A stretch of DNA of 64,000 nt from NCBI RefSeq assembly GCF_905171765.1, contig NC_053392.1, positions 338,675,010 to 338,739,009 on the forward strand, given 5' to 3'. Positions 42,920-53,865 of this stretch are shown in pieces. The DNA comes from Bufo bufo (lineage: Eukaryota; Chordata; Amphibia; Anura; Bufonidae). Within the stretch, counting starts at the first letter, position 1. Every line of letters starts with the position of its first letter. The notes beneath the pieces are model-generated. The model worked only from the letters and a program-made list of their open reading frames with translations, did not search any database and had not been told where the DNA came from. A program made the translations under genes and the position numbers.

Positions 42920-42992
42920 CAGAAGAAAAACTTTACTATCGGGCTTCACCTTGTGCTTTTCCATGTATTTTATTAAGCTACTGTTAGCGTAC
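42920..42992 (-). CDS. cdk19: cdk19 exon (kinase C-lobe)
   Basis: A 73-bp exon with acceptor ATTTTGCAG and donor GTAAGT. Its first base completes a Thr codon from the previous exon, then 24 codons: [19 protein letters not shown] then KVFLL. It matches the CDK8/CDK19 C-lobe insertion and continues directly into LQKLL of the next exon. Confidence 0.95.
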
Positions 42993-43682
42993 CTGCAAAA
43001 TAATTTTGGCCAGACACAAAGAGGCAATTTATTAGCCATTAATTATACAGGGCACTGAAAAAAAAAGGTTTAAAAACATGATCAAATATTGCAGCCGGCC
43101 AAGTCCAATATTCAAATAGCCCACTGACAGCAAAGGTGTTGGTCCCAGGCTAAATATTACAAATCAGGCATACCCTGACAATGTCTTTGAAGTACCCTTG
43201 TGGCAGCTACAGTATTCTTCTTACTTCAAGAACTGAAGTGTCCTGGTGTCATGTTTCCATAATGGTTCCTTATGCCATACATGTTCAGCGAATGTTTTTG
43301 CAGCTTGTACAAAATGCTCAGGATATCTAGGGTAGCCAATAACAATTTGATCATCCTGTCTTCTCAATGCATCAAGCCACAACGCTAGGGCTATGCGGTG
43401 ATCTTGGCTGTAACATCTGATGCATCACCAAAGGTCGCTGTGTAGCAGTGCAGTTAATAAACTGAATGGGGGCGCAGTGCAACTCACAAGCTGCTGTGAC
43501 TGTGACTCCAGAATCGCAAAAAAAAAAAAAAAATATTTCAACACTGCTGGATGTTTTGTGATTCTGGGGTCACGGTAACTTGTGAATCGCACTGTGACGA
43601 CATTAAGTTCTATGGCTGCGCTGCTACACAGCGACCTTGATGCAATGGATGTTATGGTCAAGATCAACGTGTAGTACCAGCC
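42993..43682. other. Intron 8 part; inverted repeat at 43425-43650
   Basis: AAGGTCGCTGTGTAGCAGTG...CTTGTGAATCGC / GCTACACAGCGACCTTGATG form an imperfect inverted repeat of ~220 bp centred on an A run near 43525. No gene. Confidence 0.45.
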
Positions 43683-43685
43683 TAA

Positions 43686-44183
43686 GGCTACTTTCACACT
43701 AGCGTTCGGAGCGGATCCGTCTGATGTTTCATCAGACGGATCTGCTCCGATAATGCAGACGTTCGCATCCGTTCAGAACGGATGCGTCTGCATTAAAACT
43801 TAGAAAATTTTCTAAGTGTGAAAGTTGTCTGAGCGGATCCGTCCAGACTTTACATTGAAAGTCAATGGGGAACGGATCCGCTTGAAGATTGAGCCATATT
43901 GTGTCATCTTCAAGCGGATCCGTCCCCATTGACTTACATTGTAAGTGTGGACGGATCCGCTCGCCTCCGCACGGCCAGGCGGACACCCGAACGTTGCAAG
44001 CAGCGTTCAGGTGTCCGCTCACTGAGCGGAGCGGAGGCTGAACGCTGGCAGGCGGATGCATTCTCAGTGGATCCGCCTCCACTGAGAATGCATTGGGGCC
44101 AGACGGATGCGTTCGGGGCCACTCGTGAGCCCCTTCAAACGGTGCGCACGAGCGGACACCCGAACGCTAGTGTGAAAGTAGCC
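43686..44183. mobile_element. MITE with TAA duplication, GGCTACTTTCACACTAGCG ends
   Basis: Left GGCTACTTTCACACTAGCG, right its exact inverse; TAA at 43683-43685 and 44184-44186. The interior has repeated GGATCCG inverted repeats. PIF/Harbinger-like by its TWA target. Confidence 0.8.
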
Positions 44184-44389
44184 TAAAGTGTCTTCACAAT
44201 GTTTTTTTCCACTTATTTAGGGCTTATCAAATAACAACTGAGAACAAATCTCCTTCTGTTACCGGGAAACTGCTATTAGTCTAGATAATGTTGTTGGAGC
44301 TTACTCCTTGCAAAGCTAGCGATGTGTAACAGATGCAAATGTGAAGCAGCCACAATATGGACAGTGTACTACTGGAACTCATTACACCT

Positions 44390-45568
44390 TATATGCATAC
44401 ACTTTGAAACATATTTGCCTCATTTATCACGATAATGCCCAATTGCTTATCCATTCCTTAAAGGGGTTGTCCGGATTCAGAACTGAACCTGGACATATCC
44501 CCAATTTCACCCCGGCAGCCCCCCTGACTTGAGCATCGGAGCAGTTCATGCTCCGATGCTCTCCTTTGCCCTACGCTAAATTGCACCCGGATCCGGACCC
44601 AAGTTGCGGACGTGTGAATGGACCCTAAGGGTCTATTCAGACGTCCGTAGGTATTTTGCAGTCTGCGAATTGCAGGTCCGCAAAACACGGACACCGGCAA
44701 TGTGCGTTCCACATTTCGCGGACTGAACATCGCTGGCATTATAATAGAAAATGCCTTTTCTTGTCCGCACAGGTATATATGTATACACACTTACACACAG
44801 AATGCTGTCAATCACTGATGACACCTCCCCTGTGTACAAATATCAGTGCCTGACTGCTATCTATGTATACACACTTACACAGAGAATGTTCTCAATCACT
44901 GTTATGCATACACTTTGAAACATATTTGCCTCATTTATCACGACAATGCCCAATTGTTCAACCATTCCTTAAAATGGGTTGTCTCATTAAGACAAATCCT
45001 TTCCATCTGCTCTATAAAACCACCTTTCCCCACCAAGGACCTCCTTTGTAAGCCAGAGCAGAGGGCCACTAAGTGTCAGTGGGTCACTTTCTGGCAGACC
45101 TGGCCTGTCTTTGTATTACATGGATGGCCATTCACTTGAATGGCTGTCATGTAATACTAAATGTCTAATGTAGTAGCTAGAAATGTATACTTGGCTGCAA
45201 CCTCTGGTGATAACAGCTGAACATCAGGAGTGTGAGAAGCCGCACCCATGGTGATCAACTGATCTTTGTCCCAGCTTCATTGCTGAAAGAGGTTTTCATG
45301 GTGAGACAACCACGTTACTTTCAAGTATCTGTCAGTATAACATTCTACCCCAGTAAGGGTCCACTCAAACGTCCTCAAATTCCCATCAGCAAAACACGGA
45401 CACCGGCAATGTGAGTTCCGCATTTCGTGGACAGCACATCGCCGGCACTATAATAGAAAATGCCTTTTCTTGCCCGCAGTTGCGGACAAGAATAGGACAT
45501 GTTCAATTTTTTTCGGGGACGGAATTGCGGATCCAGAAGTGCGGATCCGGAAATGCGGATGCGGACAG
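44390..45568. repeat. Duplicated segment with two half-MITEs
   Basis: About 75 bp around ACTTTGAAACATATTTGCC and CCAATTG occurs at 44397-44470 and 44908-44980. Half-MITEs with GGGTCTATTCAGACG (44629) and GGGTCCACTCAAACG (45357), both with ACACGGACACCGGCAATGTG, end abruptly (near 44770 and 45568) in the ~85-bp tandem repeat. At 44626-44628 two MITE ends abut with one shared TAA. Confidence 0.55.
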
Positions 45569-45569
45569 C

Positions 45570-45935
45570 ACATAGAACGCTATCAATCACTGATAACACC
45601 TGCCCTGTGTACAAATATCAGTGACTGACAGCTATCTATGTATACACACTTACATAGATAGAGAATGCTATCAATCATTAACAACACCTCCCCTGTGTAC
45701 AGCTATCAGTGACTGACAGCTATCTATCACCGATAACACCTCCGCAATGTACAACTATCAGCGACTGACAGCTGTCTGTATAAACACACTTACACAGAGA
45801 ATGCTATCAATCACTGATAACACCTCCCCTGTGTACAACTATCAGTGACTGACAGCTATCTCTGTAAATGTACATACTTACACACAGAATGCTATCAATC
45901 ACTGATAACTCCCCCCCCCCCCCCATGTACAATCG
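45570..45935. repeat. ~85-bp tandem repeats
   Basis: Four or so units with TATCAATCACTGATAACACC, TATCAGTGACTGACAGCTAT and ACACACTTACACAGAGAATG; ends in a C run at 45910. The same unit forms the array at 51670-52345. Confidence 0.75.
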
Positions 45936-46157
45936 AAATCAGAAAAAGCTAATAAATTAGATGTTTTGCTGAATCTTTTCTAAAAAAATTAAAAAAATTA
46001 GTACATTATCAATCTGCTCAGCTGCTCCTGCTCTATAAAAATAAATAAATCACAATTTAGTGTATAATAATATATGAAGGTATTTTTGTAATGTTGTCAT
46101 GCCTAGCTAAATAGCAAAAAGAGAATGCCTTTAAAAAATATACTTCTGTAATCTTAC

Positions 46158-46227
46158 GTGGTTCGTCTGAAGTCTTTTTGTAGAGTAGGATATTCTGGCA
46201 TTTTTCTGATATCTTCCCAGTCTTTAT
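46158..46227 (-). CDS. cdk19: cdk19 exon (kinase C-lobe)
   Basis: A 70-bp exon with acceptor CTATCTGTTCAG and donor GTAAGA. It starts with two bases that finish an Asp codon, then [13 protein letters not shown] and TLQKDFRRT, and ends with two bases of a Thr codon. The residues are those expected in CDK8/CDK19 after MGFPA. Confidence 0.95.
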
Positions 46228-46854
46228 CTGAACAGATAGAAATGTTTTATTCCTTATGACATTATTTATATAGACACCTTATATTTAGAAAGAAAACAAA
46301 GAAGCTGATGTAGATAGCGTTATATATGACGTGATTACAGAATGCTGTATGACGAAGCAACCAATCCTGCAAGTAGCTTCACCAAGTATCTCATCATATG
46401 ACCCACTCAAAGGGCAATAATAGTGTTGACGTCCATCTGCCAACTGTCCAGACACCTTAGAGTGAAAGATATGAATGCTTGTGGGTTGATTATCCAATTC
46501 TACCCTTGTAAGGTTCATCACATAGCAGCTCTCTGTTCAGTGACGATATTGTTCTTGGCAGCAACACAGAAAGATAGCATCTACATTTACTAAAAAATGC
46601 CACCAAACTTAAAGGAGTATTCCATTCTTCAGCCTTTATGGCATAGTCATAGGATATCTCATAAATGCATGACAGGTGCAGTTCCCACCTTTTGGAATCC
46701 TCATCCATTTAGAGAACAGGAATCTGGTGACCCCCTCCATCTGCTGATTCCTAACCTCCACATGCTCCACTGAATTCAATGTGAGAGATGTGGATATCAC
46801 ATAAATGTTGATACTGGTAATACCCATGACCTTAGTTGACGTAGTACAAGTACA
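46228..46854. other. Intron 7 part, nothing firmly recognised
   Basis: TAAAGGAGTATTCCATTCTTC near 46611 looks like a T2-like left end, but no partner end was found. Confidence 0.35.
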
Positions 46855-47233
46855 AGTCTAGTTCCCAGGTAAGATAGGAGCATCTGCCAGGACCTGTGAT
46901 GACATCATCATCACAGGTCCTGTACATTTAGTAAAGGAACTGCACAAGAGGGTCATCACAGGTCCTTCAACCCCCAAGAGCATGGAGAAGAACTGCAGGA
47001 TGAGCTCTCCACTGAGACTAGAATGGAGCGGTAAGAGGAGGTCCTCCTCCTTTCTCTTCATTTGCACCCCTAGTTTTACTGATATCTCACTCATATATAT
47101 ATAGTACTGCAGACAGTTACAACCACTATTAACTCATGTACCTCACACAATAACCAGAATATATAACTGACCACATATATCTGTACACACTGCATCTATT
47201 ATAGCTTATACTTCTCACATCAGCACACTGCTC

Positions 47234-47297
<64 letters not shown>

Positions 47298-47430
47298 TGC
47301 ATCTATTATACAGTAAAAATGGATGCAGTGGACACAGGTATGTAGTACACACAACAGTGTACTAGTATATGGTATACTGATAGTAGATGCACTGTGTTAA
47401 TATATAGTATATACAGCAGTGTACTGACAC
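46855..47430. repeat. hAT MITE B-related fragment
   Basis: Shares AGCATCTGCCAGGACCTGTG, TTCAACCCC, AACTCATGTACCTCACACA and CACACTGCATCTATTATA with 32200-33010, but has no CAGTGG/CCCCTG ends. It supplies the empty-site sequence for the 32619 fragment. Confidence 0.65.
47234..47299. repeat. (TA)n(CA)n microsatellite
   Basis: A run of TA dinucleotides to about 47275 followed directly by CA dinucleotides to 47299. Confidence 0.95.
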
Positions 47431-47561
47431 GGGACATGATCGATACTGATGACCTATCCAGAGGAAAACCCATTTAAGTGTGGAGCCTTCTACTGATGAG
47501 CATAGGTGGTCACTGCAAAAAAGTTACTCATCTGCCAACAAGAAGTATGAAAGTCATTTAC

Positions 47562-47705
47562 CTGCAGGAAATCCCATTACACTAAATATACGATCCAGCT
47601 GGTCATGATGGAATGGGTTACTTGTCTTGATATCTTCTTGACGACAATGAAAAATGGGTTCAGATGTTAACAATTCTGCAAATATGCAGCCAATAGCCCA
47701 GATAT
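47562..47705 (-). CDS. cdk19: cdk19 (Mediator kinase) exon, kinase subdomain IX onward
   Basis: First (5'-most) cdk19 exon in the window, 144 bp, acceptor TTTTAACAG, donor GTAAAT. It encodes (D)[12 protein letters not shown]...[20 protein letters not shown]...MGFPA. D-I-W-A-I-G is kinase subdomain IX; the Asp is split across the intron. CDK19 pairs with cyclin C in the CDK8-type module of Mediator and phosphorylates transcription factors and Mediator parts in the nucleus. Seven exons here join in frame to ~279 residues and a stop. If the human 13-exon structure holds, they are exons 7-13. The exon ending GARHYTKAI was not found up to 64000. Introns here are 1.3 to 13.5 kb and filled with transposons. 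Confidence 0.95.
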
Positions 47706-47765
47706 CTGTTAAAATAACAAGGTGTCTCAGCATGAGCATCCAGGTACCATACGCTAGCACATTAA

Positions 47766-48061
47766 GGCCTCTTGCACACAAACGTTTTTTTTTCCGTTTA
47801 CGTTCCGTTTTTTGCGTTCCATATACGGAACCATTCATTTCAATGGATCCGCAAAAAAAAGGAAGGTACTCCGTATGCCTTCCGTTTCCGTATTTCCGTT
47901 TCGTTTAAAGATAGAACATTTCCTATTATTGTCCGCATAATGGACAAGGATAGTACTGTTCTATCAGACTGTTCTATTAGACGTCATCTGTATTTTTTGC
48001 AAATCCATTTTTTGCGGACCGCAAAATACTGAAAAAGCCATACGGTTGCGTGCAAGAGGCC
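47766..48061. mobile_element. MITE with TAA duplication, GGCCTCTTGCACAC ends
   Basis: GGCCTCTTGCACACAAACG and GCGTGCAAGAGGCC are inverted; TAA at 47763-47765 and 48062-48064. Starts 60 bp from the cdk19 exon, on its acceptor side. Interior with TTCCGTTTCCGTATTTCCG. Confidence 0.78.
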
Positions 48062-48182
48062 TAACAGTTTATTAAAGGAAAAGTCACTAACATTGTCAAA
48101 TATTAAAAAACTTTTTAGACAGATTATCAACAACAAAAATTGAATGCTGGAGACAGAAATAAGGGCATTTTTTATTTATTTA

Positions 48183-48314
48183 GGGTATGTCTACATTGGA
48201 TATTTGCAGTTTAAAAAAAATCTAATTTGCTGGTACTATAAAATGCTGCAAATCTGCTGCATGCATGTCTGTGGCAGCAAAACCACAATGTTTCAATCCT
48301 GTGTGGACATACCC
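48183..48314. mobile_element. Short MITE, GGGTATGTCTACA ends
   Basis: GGGTATGTCTACATTGG and CTGTGTGGACATACCC are inverted; flanked by TTA on the left and TAA on the right. 132 bp. Confidence 0.6.
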
Positions 48315-49224
48315 TAATGAGCTATTTCACTCAAAGTCCAATATTTGTCAAACAAAAATCAGATACAAAATAAACAAAAAAAAAATCACATAAAAACAAA
48401 ATAAAAATGTAAAAAAGTATATTCTCTACATCGAGAACTAAGCCCCGAAAGTGGTGGAGGGTGTACTGCGCATGCGCAGCCACTTTCCATTAATTTCTAT
48501 GTCGAGCGCTGACTCAGCTTTTTCCGTCGGGTCCATAGAAGTGATCGCTCATGCGCGGTGCGCTCCCACTCACTTCTATGAGTAGAGCACTTGGGGCAGA
48601 GAATTCCAGTCCAGCCACCACTTTGCGGGGCTCTGTTTAGAAAATAGGTGCTGGTCCCAGCGGTGGGACCCGCACCTATAAGACAATGGGGACATATCCT
48701 AGCAATATGCCTCCATTGTCTGAGATGAGACAACCCCTTTAAATATGGCTTAAAAATTGTCATACTCTTGTTGGTTCCTGTACTTCTTTTTCTCAGTGGG
48801 CGTTCCTTCTCCCTGGCTGTAGCGCTGTCCAATCGCAGCGCAAGTGCGTCACAGCCAGGGAGAAAAAAAAAAAAAACTCACCTTCTCTCTGGCTGTGACG
48901 CTCTGCACTGCGATTGGACAGCGCTACAGCCAGGGAGAAGAAACGCCCATTGAGAAACAGGGCAGTCTCCTCCTCCCTGCTCCGATAGTAGTAATTATCA
49001 TACATTGCGGGAGATGGTAACGGGGGCCACAGCAGGCAAAAGTAGCGGTGCCCAGATATAATAGTAAGTGCAGGGAGATCCCTAGGCGCTGCTCTACATG
49101 TCCTGCTACTTAGTTAACAAATTCCGGCCCCATGAAAGGTCCTTTTTTAATACAGTTTTTCAGGCCAGGCCCTTTCACATACAGTGCTGCGCTGGCGACA
49201 TTGGGGGCCTGGTCTGTCCATCAT
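48315..49224. other. Intron 6 part with a palindrome at 48795-48955
   Basis: TTCTCCCTGGCTGTAGCGCTG / CAGCGCTACAGCCAGGGAGAA and TCACAGCCAGGGAGAA / TTCTCTCTGGCTGTGA form an inverted repeat around an A run at 48867. A T2-like right end (GAGACAACCCCTTTAA) is at 48726. Repeat, no gene. Confidence 0.5.
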
Positions 49225-49725
49225 CATCCTTCCATGTCTGTGCCCGCTGCCTGTGTGCCCCCCTTGGCTGTACCTCCCTGGCCCCTGTCTGTGCCCCTGA
49301 TCTGTGCCCCCTCCCTGACCCTTGTCTGTGCCCCTGGCCCTTATCTGTGCCCCCCCCCGCCCTTGTCTGCGCCCCCGGCCCTTATCTGTGCCCCCCCTGG
49401 CCTTTGTCTGCGCCCCTGGCCCCTGTGTGCGCCTCCCTGGCCCTTGTCTGTGCCCCCCCTGGCCCCTGTCTGCGTCCCTGGGCCTTGGCTCTTGTATGCG
49501 CACCTGGCCCTTATCTATCTCACCCTGGCCCTGGCCTGTGCCCCCCTGTCTCTGTCTGTGCCTCCCTGGCCCTTATCTGTGCCCCCCCCTGGCCCTTGTC
49601 TGTGCCCCTGGCCCTTATCTGTGCCCCCCTGGCCTTTGTCTGCGCCACTGGCCCCTGTGTGCTCCTCCCTGGCCCTTGTCTGTACCCCCTTGGCCCCTGT
49701 CTGCACCCCCCTGCTTGCTGTTCTG
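49225..49725. repeat. C-rich minisatellite, ~20-25-bp units
   Basis: Many imperfect copies of CTGTGCCCCCCTGGCCCTT. All three forward frames stay open for 150-250 codons because the repeat lacks stops, so these frames are not genes. On the minus strand it is a row of G runs. Confidence 0.85.
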
Positions 49726-50027
49726 CCATCTACTACTGCTTATTTTGTTACTCTTATATATGCAGAGGGTGTGCGCTTATATGTGCCATAATAAGCATTA
49801 GTATATGGCGGAACAGTGGGCAGAAAGGGGAGGCTGCCATGTACTGCAAGCTATAGACCAGTATCACCCCCCTTCGAAAAAAATTTATATAAAGATAAAT
49901 AGACAAAAAAAAAAAAAGTCTTCACTATTAAAATATAAAAATACTAAAAACACGGTTTTGGTGACCAATCCCAACCCCCCCCCCCCCCCAACAACACACA
50001 CACCAAACAAAAATAAAATTTGAATAA
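49726..50027. other. Unrecognised repeat flank
   Basis: Continuation of the repeat that holds the minisatellite; contains an A run at 49905 and a C run near 49978-49989. Nothing else recognised. Confidence 0.4.
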
Positions 50028-50158
50028 GGGCGCAGCCCAACGCGCACATAACCTATAATGCTGTGCGCTCCTGTGCACACGATCCATACCGCTCCGGGAC
50101 ATATGTCTCGCTCACGGACTGTATGTCTCGGAGGGCATACAGTTGTGTGCATGGGCCC
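50028..50158. mobile_element. Short MITE with TAA duplication
   Basis: Starts GGGCGCAGCCCAACGCGCAC, ends GTTGTGTGCATGGGCCC; TAA at 50025-50027 and 50159-50161. Inner CTCACGGACTG and ACATATGTCTCG blocks. Confidence 0.6.
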
Positions 50159-50161
50159 TAA

Positions 50162-51089
50162 CAATGATCAAAAAATTATTTTAACCCCTTCTACCCCAGA
50201 GGCTTTTTTTCCTTTTGCATTTTTGTTTTGTGCTCTCCGCCTTCCCAGAGCCTTAACTTTTTTTTATTTTTCCGTTAACATAGCTGTATGATGGCTTGTT
50301 TTTAGCAGAACAAGTTGTACTTTCCAACGCAACCATTTAATATTGCATAAAATGTAGTGGGAAGTGGTATAAAATTCCAAAGGTGGTGGAATTTACAGTA
50401 CAGTACAGTTTTACAGTTTTTTTTTTCACTTGTGATCTTGATTCTCCAGGTCAGTATAAATCTGGCGGATACCACATATGTATGTATAGTACAAACATTT
50501 TCTGTGGGGCCCAGTCACTTCTAGCTACGCGCCTGCCCTCCGTGTATGCTGTGGTAGAGCCTGTCTTACTGAACGCATAATACACTGTACTTTATAAGAA
50601 GTACAGTGTATTATGAAAGCGATCAGAGGATCGTATGTCAAAGTGGTAAAAGTAATAATGAAATAACGTTTCAGCAAAAATTTCTTAAAGAAATACACCT
50701 TTTTCCATTAGAAAACTGCTTTACAATTAAACAAATGGCAGAAATAAAATCCGCTCCACACATTTGGTATCCCCACATCGATGATGACCTGCACTATACA
50801 ATTATCACTTAATTTATCCCACAAGGTGACTGCTGTTTTTTTTGGCTTACTCACTGCCATTTGGTGATGCAAAAAAAGTAAAAAATTATTGTACAAAAGT
50901 GGTAAAACTTAAATAAAAAACGATATGTATTTGGTATCGCTGTACATCATACTGTCTGAGAAAATAAAGTTATCATGCTATTTATGCTGAAAAAGGAATG
51001 TCGCTAAATTTATAACGTAAAAAGACAATGACAGTATTGCTGTTTTTTTTTTATTATTCCTCCCTCAAAATGGTGCCATTAAAAACTAT
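50162..51089. other. AT-rich dispersed repeat
   Basis: From TTTAACCCCTTCTACCCCAG (50180) through TTTTCCGTTAACATAGCTGT and TTTGGTATCCCCACATCG to CCATTAAAAACTA it looks like a non-coding element of the same kind as 24570-25450 (short conserved blocks among A/T runs). It continues past the next MITE to about 51300. Confidence 0.45.
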
Positions 51090-51257
51090 GGGGGAGATTT
51101 ATCAAAGGTGGTGTAAAGAAACATTGGCCCACAGCAACAAATCAGATTCCACTTTTCATTTTCCAAAGGTGCTCTGAAAAATGAAAGGTGGAATCTGATT
51201 GGTTGCCATGGCAACTAAACCAGTTTTCCTTTACGCCAGTTTTGATAAATCTCCCCT
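51090..51257. mobile_element. Palindromic MITE, second copy of the 7365 type
   Basis: GGGGGAGATTTATCAAAGGTGG and TTTTGATAAATCTCCCC; arms with AACAAATCAGATTCCACTTTT / GAATCTGATTGGTTGCCATGG. It interrupts the AT-rich repeat at 50162-51300. Confidence 0.7.
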
Positions 51258-51669
51258 GTAAATTGTCCCTCAAAAAACAAGCATGCATACAACTACATCA
51301 ACTAATGAAAAATAAATAAAATAATAGCTTGATCACTAAGGCCCAAAATGCACACTGAGGAAGGTGTTACAGGGAACAAAATTAGTTTCTCAATGTCTGT
51401 ATAATGAAAGTCACAAACGAAAACACTAACATGACTGTCTAAATCTCTATAACTAATTATACAACTTATTTTTAATACAAACTTAGAAGAGGACCTGTCA
51501 CCACAAAATACAGTGTAATCTGCAGGCAGCAAGTTACAGAGCAGAAGGAGCTGATTAATATATAGTTTTGTTGGAAAAATTAAGTGATTTAATGTGATTT
51601 AATTTAATTTCAGTAATTAATACATTTAAATCTCTGCTGTTTCTGACTTAATTGTTCATGTGGGAAGTG

Positions 51670-52345
51670 TTCTCAGTTAGTGACAGCTATCTCTGTGTAT
51701 ACACTAACACAAAAAATGCTATCAATCACTGATAATACCTCCAACGTGTACAACTATCAGTGACTGACAGCTATCTCATACTTACAAAGAGAATGCTATC
51801 AATCACTGATAACACCTCCCATGTGTACAACTATCAGTGACTGACAGCTATGTATGTATACACACTTACACAGAGAATACTATCAATCACTGATAACACC
51901 TCCCACGTGTACAACTGTCAGTGACTGACAGCTATCTATGTATACATACTTAGGGCTTATGCACATGACCATATGTATTTTGCGGTCGGCAAAAAATACG
52001 TATGACGTCCGTGTGCATTCCGTATTTTGTGGAATGGAACAGCTGGCCCCTAATAGAACAGTACTACCCTTGTCCGTAATGCGGACAATAATAGAACATG
52101 TTCTATTTTTTTGCGGAACGGAAATGGAATGCACACGGAGTAACTTCCGTTTTTTGCGGACCCATTGAAGTGAATGGTTCCGCATTCGGTCCGCAAAAAT
52201 AACACGGAAAGAAAATACGATCGTGTGCATGAGCCCTTACACAGAGAATGCTATCAATCACTGATAACACCTCCCATGTGTACAACTGTCAGTGACTGAC
52301 AGCTATCTATGTATACATACTTACACAGAGAATACTATCAATCAC
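51670..52345. repeat. 77-85-bp tandem repeats (interrupted)
   Basis: ATCAATCACTGAT recurs at 51721, 51798, 51882, then after the nested MITE at 52254 and 52337. Same unit as 45570-45935. Confidence 0.8.
51953..52236. mobile_element. MITE with TTA duplication inside the tandem array
   Basis: GGGCTTATGCACATGACC and GATCGTGTGCATGAGCCC are inverted. TTA on both sides (51950-51952, 52237-52239); other array units read ACTTACACAG, which is the empty site. This supports a 3-bp TTA target, as in PIF/Harbinger. Confidence 0.83.
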
Positions 52346-52523
52346 TGATTACAACTTCCCTGTGTACAATGAAATCAGAGATAGCAGACATAAATGTATA
52401 AACTACAGGTTTCACAGAATCTTTCCCACAAAACTATATATCAATCTGCTAGCTCCTTCTGCTCTATAACATGTTGCCTGCAGATTACATTGCATTTTGT
52501 GATCATATGTAGGTCCTCTTTAA

Positions 52524-52952
52524 GAATGAATCTTTTCTCTGTTGCCTCCTTCTGTTTCAATCTGCCCTTATTGTCATTTTCCAACTCATTTCTCTGATAT
52601 TTATGTTTTTCAATTGAAAAAAGGAGACGGCACGTCAACCTTGGGGCTGAAGCAGAACAAGAATACTGCCTCTGGCATACAAAATGTTTATACACCTATT
52701 TCATTGTTTGTGGATTTGTTAGCATACATTCAGTGGACAAATGTAAAATAATATTTCTACTGAACTGCATGTAACAGGAGCCTTCTAAACCAATAGTCCT
52801 CTGGCTAAGAAGAAATGACTGCAGACGTAGATAATGGAGTGACAAAAAACATATACACATAAATATAGGAATATGAGAGCGCTGAACAATATTTACCTAC
52901 TCAAAAACATAAAATACATATGTTCATACACTGCATGTGGGGAAGTTTTTTT
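52524..52952. other. Intron 6 part, nothing recognised
   Basis: No element ends or gene motifs seen. Confidence 0.45.
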
Positions 52953-53385
52953 CATCATTGCACTCTAATTTTAGGCTAAAAATCAGTTTTTCACTTGGAC
53001 TTCATAGAACAATTTCAACCATTTTTCCTCTACAACTTTCACTTTCAGTGCATTTGCAGACGGTTGCTTCCCTCTTCTAAGTGAATCCATCGGAGACCTG
53101 CTTTTACGTTTAAATCTGCAACACCCTAATCTCTGAACTTCTGACAGCTCATAAACACTAATTTAAACCAATTTCTTATCAAACTAATCATAATTTAGCT
53201 AGAATGAATGTTCCTGAGCTATTGGGAAAGTACAGATAAAGGCTACAGATTGAGCCATCAAAGTAGCTCTCTGTCAGCAACAGGGGGAAGCAACAGTCTG
53301 AAAATGAAAGCTGTAGAGGAAGAACTGTTGAAAATGTTTAACACGTGAAAAAATGATTTTTAGCTCAAAAGAGTAGACTTTAATG
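52953..53385. repeat. Imperfect palindromic element
   Basis: GGCTAAAAATCAGTTTTTCAC, CCTCTACAACTTTC and GGTTGCTTCCC on the left are inverted at about 53285-53365. Ends and target duplication were not resolved. Confidence 0.6.
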
Positions 53386-53863
53386 ATTACAAATGCTCCC
53401 AAAGGTGTCCATAGCCTAAGTTCCTGTATAGAACAATTCAATAGTCACGCAAGAATTTCCTCCACTCATTCCTAACATAACAGCTGGAGTCTGACTCACA
53501 ACCAAGTAAATTATCAGAAGAAACAGTACTCAGGCCAACAATGAAGAGAACCAATATAACATGCTACTTGTACAGCAGGTTCTCAAGATGGTAAGAGCAC
53601 TTGAAAAGTCAAAGACAATATACAGTATGTGTGTGCTGCTGGTGGAATCTTGCAGTTATGTTGGCAATTATGAGAAAGTATACAACCTGTAAATGGCAGG
53701 ATACAGCATCATCAGTTAAAAGATTCTTCTACAGCATTGCTAGAAAATCAATGAACTATTTAGGTATAGATAAAGGAATGAATTACTCTGAATACTGCAG
53801 ATCAAGTCATATATATATATATATACACTAGCAGAAAATGAAAAAAAGATCCCCTGGAAAACA
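53386..53863. other. Intron 6 part, nothing recognised
   Basis: Includes a short AT dinucleotide run at 53811-53824; no gene or element ends. Confidence 0.45.
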
Positions 53864-53865
53864 AT

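Larger units (their letters stand above)
51487..52523. mobile_element. Palindromic element with a central tandem array
   Basis: Left AGAGGACCTGTCACCACAAA and CTGCAGGCAGCAAG, right TTGCCTGCAGATTACA and GTAGGTCCTCTTTAA, in inverse order. The middle holds ~85-bp tandem repeats and a nested MITE. Same family as 533-2249. Confidence 0.7.

Noticed and set aside
43899..44186. 95-codon frame over the MITE at 43686
   Set aside because: The MITE is palindromic and open frames occur on both strands; there is no protein family match.
47706..47838. Extension of the cdk19 exon upstream (94-codon minus-strand frame through the acceptor)
   Set aside because: The residues before DIW do not fit CDK19, a good acceptor TTTTAACAG is present, and the extension runs into a MITE.
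49098..49856. Long plus-strand open frames of 252, 219 and 159 codons
   Set aside because: A stop-free C-rich minisatellite produces all three frames at once; there is no non-repetitive protein sequence.
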